Shown piece by piece: positions 58,215-64,000 of a DNA stretch of 64,000 nt (positions within the stretch are counted from its first letter, which is position 1; every line of letters begins with the position of its first letter). The stretch comes from CAYNSB01 sp964399625 (GTDB lineage Bacteria > Planctomycetota > Phycisphaerae > Phycisphaerales > UBA1924), in NCBI GenBank assembly GCA_964399625.1, contig CAYNSB010000012.1, forward strand, positions 1 through 64,000. The letters run 5' to 3'. The notes beneath the pieces are model-generated. The model did not search any database. It was not told the origin of the DNA and saw only the letters and a list, made by a program, of their open reading frames with translations. The position numbers and the translations under genes were made by a program.

Positions 58215-58256
58215 CTGGGAGATGGGCGGGTCGCGTTGTGGTGGGGCGATGCGGGC

Positions 58257-58745
58257 TCAGGCCCTGCGTGCTGGCAGAACGAGATTGAGCATGGAGCACT
58301 CGGGGCAGTTGACGGTGCGAGGTCTGGAGAGCGTGAGCGATTCGGTTCCGAGGAGGCCCGTGAGTGAGTAATTGCAATTGAGGCAACGCGAGCCGAGCAG
58401 GCGCGAGCGGGCGGTGTAGGTGTCGATCGCGTCGCCAGTGATTGCGATGGGCGCGAGCGTCAGGATAAAGATGAGATCCATGCCGACAAATGCCGAGACG
58501 CGGTGCGTGCGTGCCGCAACATGCGAGCAGGCGGCGGCGGCGATGGCGAGCGGCCTGTGGCGAGCGAAGAGTGCGCGGACCTCGGCGGGCGGTCGATGCG
58601 AGAGCGAGATGAGCACGCGGTTCAGAGAGTCGGAGGTCGTGGTGGAATCGGGGCCTCGATCGACGCTGTCCCAGAGATAGACATCAAGGAGAACGGTGAG
58701 CCGGCGGTGGCCGGGGGTTTCGGTTGCGCGGGTCACAACTGCCAT
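58257..58745 (-). CDS. membrane protein with a zinc ribbon
   Basis: A 162-residue protein: a hydrophilic N-terminal half, two hydrophobic segments (about 66-80 and 86-104), and a C-terminal zinc ribbon CLNCNYSLTG ... CPECSML. The ribbon style (C-x2-C-Y-x-L-x-G, then C-P-x-C) recalls the tandem proteins at 3874-6046 and a type common in Phycisphaerae. Function unknown. The start ATG has neither a clear binding site nor a well-spaced -10 box, so the N-terminus is uncertain. Confidence 0.65.
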   Translation of the reverse strand: MAVVTRATETPGHRRLTVLLDVYLWDSVDRGPDSTTTSDSLNRVLISLSHRPPAEVRALFARHRPLAIAAAACSHVAARTHRVSAFVGMDLIFILTLAPIAITGDAIDTYTARSRLLGSRCLNCNYSLTGLLGTESLTLSRPRTVNCPECSMLNLVLPARRA

Positions 58746-58821
58746 GATAAGAGGTGCGTCGGGTACGGGTGTCGGTACGCAAGGTGGTCGAAAGGTGTGC
58801 AGCCGCTAGGCCGCTGTTTCG

Positions 58822-58827
58822 TATAGT
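58822..58827 (+). promoter_or_regulatory. leaderless-type -10 box for the TPR protein
   Basis: TATAGT, the best -10 match of the set, ends 6 bases before the ATG at 58834. Confidence 0.6.
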
Positions 58828-58833
58828 GATGTC

Positions 58834-60270
58834 ATGAGACTCATTCGGGCGTGCGTGGGTGCGTTGGCAGCCTTCTTGGGCGGATTGTCGTCTGGCGAGC
58901 CTTCGAGGCCGCATTGTGAGGCTCTTCTCAGAACGAACGGTCCCGATGGCGAGATCGTGGTCGCGGCTACGTTCATCGCCGCGGATCGCGTGATCGTGCC
59001 GCTGTACGCGGTGGATCGTGCCGTGAGCGCCGAATTGATCATGGACTCTTGCGTGAAGCGCGGCGTGGCGGGCGTCGCGGGTGATGACGAGGAGCGAGAG
59101 ATCGCGGTGCTGGGGCTGGAACCCGGAGCGGCGCCGGGGGAGATCGCGCGGATCGCGGGGGAGCCACCAGCGCCGGGGCCGAACATAACCATCGACCTGA
59201 TGGTGCGCGTCGGGGATTGCGGCTGGATGGTCGCGCCGAGCAAGCCGTTCGACGTCGGACCGATGATGAGACTTCGCGGTAGTGGTGACCGCCTGCGCTT
59301 CGGGATGTCGAATGATCTAGTCGTGTCGGGGAGTCCCGTGTTCACGCTCGACCGCTCGTTGTGTGGCGTGTACCTCTATGAGGGCAGTGGACGGATGAGC
59401 GATGTCGCGATGGTCTCTTCGGCGTCGATTCCGGCGAGTGCACGGATGGTCCCCATCAAGGAGTTCGGCGAGCGCGAAGTCTCTGCGGCCCGGCGTGCGG
59501 CACGCGTGTTTCTTGCGATCACCAGCAAACGGGTTGAGGAGCAGATCGACGGCATGAAGGTAGCGGTGAAGGAGTGCCCGGAGTGCTGGCGTGGGTGGCG
59601 GTGGCTGGGGATCCAGCAGGACACGCACGGTGATCGGGAGGAAGCTCTGGCGTCGTTGCGGCGGGCGGTCGAGCTTGAGCCGGGATACGGCGATTCGCAG
59701 TACAGCCTGGGGCTGGTGTTGTACAAAGCAGGGCGAGCGGAAGAGTCGATCGCGCATTTCCGGCGTGCGATCGAGCTTGATCCCGGTTACGACAAGCCTC
59801 GGGGGATGTTGGCGGTGGCGCTGCGTGATGGCGGACGCCTGGACGAGGCGATCGCTGAGGTGGCGGCGGCTTGCGCCTTAGATCCAAAGCAGATCGGGCA
59901 CACCAAGAACCTTGCGCTCATGCTCAAGGAAGCGCACCGCGAGAAGGAGATTCCCGCGGCGTGGAAGAGGGTCGTGGATGCTGATCCCGAGAATCCTGTG
60001 GCGAACGAGGAATACGTCGCCTGGCTGACCAAGACGGGCGACTTTGCGGGCGCGGACGCGGCCTCGAGCGCCGCGTTGAAGCGTGCGCCCGACAACGTCA
60101 TGCTTCTGGCGTATCGCGCGCTGGCGATGCTCGAGCTCGATCGGATCGATGAGGCGAGCGAGATTCTTCAAACACTTGAGAAGCACGAGCGTCGACCCGA
60201 GCACGTGTGCGACTACATCCGCAGGCGAATCGCGGATGGTCCGAAGAAGTCCAAGGCGGATCGTCCGTAA
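58834..60270 (+). CDS. exported TPR protein with a degenerate trypsin-like domain
   Basis: A 478-residue protein. Signal-peptide-like start (MRLIRACVGALAAFLGG), then about 180 residues whose strand pattern and VVSGSPVFTLDRSLCGVYLY (Ser167) recall the C-terminal half of HtrA/trypsin-like proteases (G-x-S-G-S-P-V), although a catalytic His/Asp pair is not evident. Residues about 230-445 are TPR units (CWRGWRWLGIQQDTHGDREE, YGDSQYSLGLVLYKAGRAEE, YDKPRGMLAVALRDGGRLDE). Probably a scaffolding protein in the envelope. Confidence 0.72.
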   Translation: MRLIRACVGALAAFLGGLSSGEPSRPHCEALLRTNGPDGEIVVAATFIAADRVIVPLYAVDRAVSAELIMDSCVKRGVAGVAGDDEEREIAVLGLEPGAAPGEIARIAGEPPAPGPNITIDLMVRVGDCGWMVAPSKPFDVGPMMRLRGSGDRLRFGMSNDLVVSGSPVFTLDRSLCGVYLYEGSGRMSDVAMVSSASIPASARMVPIKEFGEREVSAARRAARVFLAITSKRVEEQIDGMKVAVKECPECWRGWRWLGIQQDTHGDREEALASLRRAVELEPGYGDSQYSLGLVLYKAGRAEESIAHFRRAIELDPGYDKPRGMLAVALRDGGRLDEAIAEVAAACALDPKQIGHTKNLALMLKEAHREKEIPAAWKRVVDADPENPVANEEYVAWLTKTGDFAGADAASSAALKRAPDNVMLLAYRALAMLELDRIDEASEILQTLEKHERRPEHVCDYIRRRIADGPKKSKADRP

Positions 60271-60288
60271 GAAACGGGCGAGCGTCGC

Positions 60289-63200
60289 CTAGTTCGCGGT
60301 TTCGGACGTCTTTGATGCTTCCTCGCGCATGCCGGCGAGGGCCTTGCGCAGGAGGTTCTTGCGGGCGCCCTTGGACTTGGCGTCGGTCGCGGTGGCGGCT
60401 TCCACGGGCGTCTCGGTGATGGGCGCGACCTCGGGCAGCGTGGGCAGGGCGCGGAGCGCGGCGAGCTCGTGATCCTCGCGGAGCCCTCCCCCAGCCCCTC
60501 CCGTCGGGGACGGGAGGGGAGAAGAGGCGCCCTCGCTCGCGTTTCGGGCTCGTTCGCTCTCGCTGGCGATGCGGGCCCGATCGGACGAGGTGGTTGTGGA
60601 GGAAGCGCTCGTGGTGATGGAGCCGTCCTTGGCGACCTGATCGAACTTGACGGAGACGCGCGTGGAGACGCCGCGCTCCTGCATGGTGACGCCGAAGAGG
60701 CGGTCGGCGGCCTGCATGGTCTTCTTGTTGTGGGTGATGACGATGAAGCGTGAGTGGGTGGTGAACTCGCGGATGACGGCGCAGTAGCGTGCGACGTTGC
60801 CCTCGTCGAGGGCGGCGTCCACCTCGTCGAGGATGCAGAAGCAGGAGGGCTTGGAGCGGAAGATGGCGAGCAGGAGGGCGACGGCGGTGAGGGTTTTTTC
60901 GCCGCCCGAGAGCTGCGAGATGCTGCGAGGCTCCTTGCCGGGCGGCTTGGCGATGACCTCGATGCCGGACTCGAGGACATCGAACTCGTCGGTCTCGACC
61001 TTCTTGACGCCCTCGGGGGTTTCGACTTCCTTGATGAGGGGCATGAGGCGGACCTCGGCCTTGCCGCCGCCAAAGAGCTTGCGGAACATGCCCGAGTCGC
61101 CGGCGAACTGGGCCTTGATGGCCTCGAAGGAGGTCTCGAAGCGGGCCTTGCAGGCGGTGTTGAGGGTGTCGATGAGGGTGGCGAGGGTGGTGGCGGCGTG
61201 GTCGATGTCGGCGACCTGCCTGATGAGCTCCTCGTTGCGGGCCTCGAGGGTGTTCTCCTCGTCGAGGGCCTCGAGGTTGACGTTGCCCAGGGCGGCGATC
61301 TGCTCGCGGAGGGCGTCGATGTCGGCGGCGGCGAGGGCTGGGTCGATGCGGGTGATGGTGAGCCCGGAGTCGTCGGGCTCGAAGAGGGAGCGGTAGTCGG
61401 CGTACTCGGCGGAGAGGTCCAGCGACAGATCGGAGAGGGTGCGTTCCTCCAGGCCCTCGCGCTTCACTTCCAACTCGCGGCGGGAGACCTCGATCGCGTG
61501 CCAGTCGCGCTCGACGTGCTGGGTGTGGGTGCGCGCGGCGTTGAGGCGCTGCGAGAGTTCCTGCACGGCGGCGTGGGAGGAATCGAGCTCCTGCGTGAGC
61601 GCGGCGATGCGGGACTCGAGATCGAGCGCGGCGGCGGCGGAGGCGGTGATCTGCGCGGCGGACTCGGCGATGACGGCGCGGTGCTCCTGCACGCGGGCAC
61701 GGGAGCGATCGACGAGCGAGAGCAGGTCGCGCTTCTCGCGGTTGGTGGCGTCGAGGGCGAGCTCGAGGCGGCGGGACTCGCGGCGGGCGCCGGTGAGCTG
61801 CTCGGAGAGGCGCGAGGCCTCGACGCGCATGGCGGTGAGCTGCTCGTTGATGGCATCGGCGCGGAGGCGGACCTGGGCGAGGTCCTGCTCGAGGACGAGG
61901 GCGGCGGCGGCCTGTTCTTCGTGCAGGCCGCGGAGGCTCTCGGCGCGATCGCGGAGGCGGACGCGGTCGGCCTCGAGGGTGGCGAGGCGCGTGCGGAGCT
62001 GGGCGAGCTCGTCGGCGAGGTGCTTCTCCTCGCGGTCCAGGCGCGCGAGGTCGGCGGTGAGCTGCTCGGCGCGGGCCTGCTCGCCCACGAGGGCGCGCTG
62101 CTCGGGGGCGAGGCGGCCGCGGAGGTCGGCCTGCTGGGTGGAGAGCGCGGCGGCATCGGCATCGGCCGCAGCGAGGGTGGCGCGCTCGCGCTCGAGATCG
62201 GCGGCGAGCGAGTCGACCTGCGTGAGGAGCTCGGCGAGCTCGGAGCGGCGCTGGAGGATGCCCGCGGCCTCGCCCTGCGCGCCGGTGAGCGGTCCGGCGT
62301 GGACGCGTGCGTCGGGCTCCATCACGGTGCCGTCGGGCGTGACGAAGCGGGCGCCGGGCGTGATGGCGGCGAGCATGATCGCGGCGTCGAGGGACTCGAC
62401 GAGGTAGGTGGAGGCGAGGAGGCGATCGAGGAGGGCGCTGGAGGCCGTTCCGCTCTCGTCGGCGTGTGAGGCGTCGGGCGCGTCGGGGTTTGCGTCGAGC
62501 TCGTCGCGCCAGCGCACGACGGAGCGGAGGGGCGTGGCGCGGCCCGAGGCGAGGATGCTCTGGTCCAGGCGGTCCTCGGACCAGCGGTGGGCGGGGATAT
62601 CGCGCCCGGGGACGGCGTGCAGCCCGGTGATGGGGACGAAGGTGACGCGGGAGGTGAGCGTCGCGGTCTGGGCGGGGGTGGGAAGATCGGCGAGCGTGCG
62701 GACGACCAGCGCCTGGAGCGCGGGGCCCAGCGCGGCCTCGACGGCGGCGGCGTGGGCGCGATCGACATCGATGAGGTCGGCGAGCGGGGCGAGGACGCTG
62801 GTGAACGCGGTGCCCGCGTCGCGCATCGCCATGACCTCGCGCACGGCGTCGCCCAGGCCCACGCGGGCCTGGACCATCTCGTGGAGTGTCTGGCGTCGCC
62901 CGTCGAGGCGCAGGTGCTGCTGCTGGAGGGAGGTGACGCGATCGGAGAGCTCGCGGCGCTCGCGGGAGAGCGAGGCCGCGGCGTGCTCGCGCTGGGCGAG
63001 GTCGCGCTCGAGGGCGGCGATGCGCTCGCGGCGGGAGGTGGACGACTGCGTGAGCGCGTCGTGGGCGGCGACGGAGCGTGTGCGCTCGGCGGCGAGGATG
63101 GACTTCTTCTCCTCGGCGCGGGCGATCTGGTCGCGGAGGGCGTCCTCGCGCTTTGCGTCGGCGTCGATTGAGGCGAGCAGCGCGGCGCGCTCGCGGTCGA

Positions 63201-64000
63201 TGTTGCTCGCGGCGGCGCGGCGCTCGGCGAGGGCGGACTGCGAGGTGGTGAGGGACTCGAGGAGGCCGGCACGCTCGGTGCCGACGGCCTCGAGGGATCG
63301 CTCGGCCTCGGCGAGGCGTTCGGAGGCGGCGGCGATGAGGGAGGACTGCTCCTGGGCGGCGCGGGCGAGCTCGGTGAGGCGTGCGTCGAGCTCGGCGAGG
63401 CGTGCGTCGTCGGCCTGGGCCTGGCGCTGGGCGTCCTCGAGGGCGCGCTCGCTCATGAGCTGGCGCTGCGCGGCGGACTGCTCGGCGTGGCGGGCGGCGA
63501 GGCGCTGCTCGTCGAGCGTGCGGTGCTGGGTGGAGAGCTCGTGGCGGGCGAGCTCGGCCTCCTGCTTGGCGGCCTCGAGCGCGGCGAGGGCCTCGTGGGC
63601 CTGGGCGCGGGAGGCGTCGAGCTCGATGAGGCGCGAGGAGAGCCCGTCGAGGCGCTGGCGCAGGTCGTCGTACTGGTCGAAGGCGAGGGCGAGGCGCGTG
63701 GCGCGGAGATCGGCATCGAGGGCCTTGAAGCGGCGGGCCTTGGCGGCCTGGCCCTTGACGATCTTGAGGCGGCGCTCGGTGGTGGCGAGCTGCTCGCGGG
63801 TGAGCGCGAGGTTCGCCTGGGCGCGCTCGAGCTTGCGCTGGGCCTCGATGCGGCGCTGCTTGAACTTGGCGATGCCCGCGGCCTCTTCGAAGATCGTGCG
63901 CCGCTCCTGTGGCGAGGCGAGGAGCATGGCGTCGACTTTGCCCTGCTCGATGATGGAGTAGGCGTCGGCGCCGATGCCCGTGTCGAGGAAGAGATCGCGG
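60289..64000 (-). CDS. smc: chromosome segregation protein SMC (N-terminus outside window)
   Basis: About 1237 residues are visible; the Walker A head lies beyond 64000. The visible part begins with GADAYSIIEQGKVDAMLLAS and EERRTIFEEAAGIAKFKQRR, then a long coiled coil, the hinge (FTSVLAPLADLIDVDRAH, about 62650-62850), the second coiled coil and the C-terminal ATPase head with LSGGEKTLTAVALLLAI, the Walker B FCILDEVDAALDE and VITHNKKTM. SMC condenses and segregates the chromosome. The C-terminal tail of about 115 residues is unusual and contains an in-frame dispersed repeat (60490-60590). Confidence 0.96.
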   Translation of the reverse strand, partial: RDLFLDTGIGADAYSIIEQGKVDAMLLASPQERRTIFEEAAGIAKFKQRRIEAQRKLERAQANLALTREQLATTERRLKIVKGQAAKARRFKALDADLRATRLALAFDQYDDLRQRLDGLSSRLIELDASRAQAHEALAALEAAKQEAELARHELSTQHRTLDEQRLAARHAEQSAAQRQLMSERALEDAQRQAQADDARLAELDARLTELARAAQEQSSLIAAASERLAEAERSLEAVGTERAGLLESLTTSQSALAERRAAASNIDRERAALLASIDADAKREDALRDQIARAEEKKSILAAERTRSVAAHDALTQSSTSRRERIAALERDLAQREHAAASLSRERRELSDRVTSLQQQHLRLDGRRQTLHEMVQARVGLGDAVREVMAMRDAGTAFTSVLAPLADLIDVDRAHAAAVEAALGPALQALVVRTLADLPTPAQTATLTSRVTFVPITGLHAVPGRDIPAHRWSEDRLDQSILASGRATPLRSVVRWRDELDANPDAPDASHADESGTASSALLDRLLASTYLVESLDAAIMLAAITPGARFVTPDGTVMEPDARVHAGPLTGAQGEAAGILQRRSELAELLTQVDSLAADLERERATLAAADADAAALSTQQADLRGRLAPEQRALVGEQARAEQLTADLARLDREEKHLADELAQLRTRLATLEADRVRLRDRAESLRGLHEEQAAAALVLEQDLAQVRLRADAINEQLTAMRVEASRLSEQLTGARRESRRLELALDATNREKRDLLSLVDRSRARVQEHRAVIAESAAQITASAAAALDLESRIAALTQELDSSHAAVQELSQRLNAARTHTQHVERDWHAIEVSRRELEVKREGLEERTLSDLSLDLSAEYADYRSLFEPDDSGLTITRIDPALAAADIDALREQIAALGNVNLEALDEENTLEARNEELIRQVADIDHAATTLATLIDTLNTACKARFETSFEAIKAQFAGDSGMFRKLFGGGKAEVRLMPLIKEVETPEGVKKVETDEFDVLESGIEVIAKPPGKEPRSISQLSGGEKTLTAVALLLAIFRSKPSCFCILDEVDAALDEGNVARYCAVIREFTTHSRFIVITHNKKTMQAADRLFGVTMQERGVSTRVSVKFDQVAKDGSITTSASSTTTSSDRARIASESERARNASEGASSPLPSPTGGAGGGLREDHELAALRALPTLPEVAPITETPVEAATATDAKSKGARKNLLRKALAGMREEASKTSETAN
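60490..60590. repeat. palindromic dispersed repeat inside the smc tail
   Basis: Arms CCCCTCCCGTC (60495-60505) and GACGGGAGGGG (60509-60519) are perfect complements around GGG; the adjoining CTCGCTCGCG-TTCGGGCTCGT block (about 60532-60553) matches the intergenic block at 57573-57594 at 19 of 21 bases. In the smc frame it encodes low-complexity Ala/Arg/Ser/Glu/Pro. Confidence 0.65.

Overview
This 64 kb window looks like a metagenome-assembled scaffold (a 10-base N gap at 34258-34267) from a high-GC bacterium of the phylum Planctomycetota, most likely class Phycisphaerae. The assignment is inferred from secreted proteins ending in PEP-CTERM-like sorting signals, two proteins with C-terminal GC-type dockerin repeats, isolated pseudopilin-like proteins with the FTLIELLVV leader, a Ser/Thr kinase, a CheV, and small zinc-ribbon membrane proteins. 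No rRNA, tRNA, CRISPR array, insertion sequence or prophage was seen.

Layout. 1-8.2 kb: kinase start, pseudopilin, sorting-signal protein, ElbB, two tandem zinc-ribbon membrane paralogs, then a prenyl diphosphate synthase and aspartate-semialdehyde dehydrogenase. 8.3-24.2 kb: dockerin protein, pseudopilin, tyrS with an unusual in-frame insertion, CBS protein, SMR transporter, uvrB, sugar transferase, DnaJ, CheV, GNAT, leucine-rich protein and mdh. 24.5-33 kb is a secretome cluster: three tandem paralogs with the sorting signal, two more on the other strand and a second dockerin protein, interrupted by apt, groES and aroA. 33.2-38.1 kb: icd (broken by the N gap), a low-GC two-gene accessory module of unknown function, a small DNA-binding-like protein and a lipoprotein. 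38.3-64 kb: class III fructose bisphosphatase, nitroreductase, an HDOD-GGDEF-receiver regulator, an FtsX permease / pseudopilin / ABC ATPase / gcvH group, htpX, TauE/SafE, DUF58, a TPR-YggX fusion, a CPBP protease, pyrD, a cyclophilin lipoprotein, a hydrolase, a TMEM175 channel, a TPR protein and most of smc.

Three window-wide patterns stand out. First, at least 18 genes have a TAnnnT -10 box ending only 5-7 bases before the start codon, which predicts leaderless mRNAs for tyrS, uvrB, aroA, pyrD, apt, dnaJ and others, whereas the secreted proteins use leadered mRNAs with strong GAGGAGA-type ribosome binding sites, several preceded by hairpins. Second, strand composition flips from C-rich to G-rich (plus strand) between about 37.5 and 38.3 kb regardless of gene direction, as at a replication origin. 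Third, intergenic spaces and one coding tail (smc) carry several short dispersed repeat families.

Functionally the housekeeping genes are scattered singletons rather than pathway operons. The coherent theme is export and the cell surface: sorting-signal proteins, dockerin proteins, pseudopilins, an exopolysaccharide-type sugar transferase, ABC-type export and envelope proteases.
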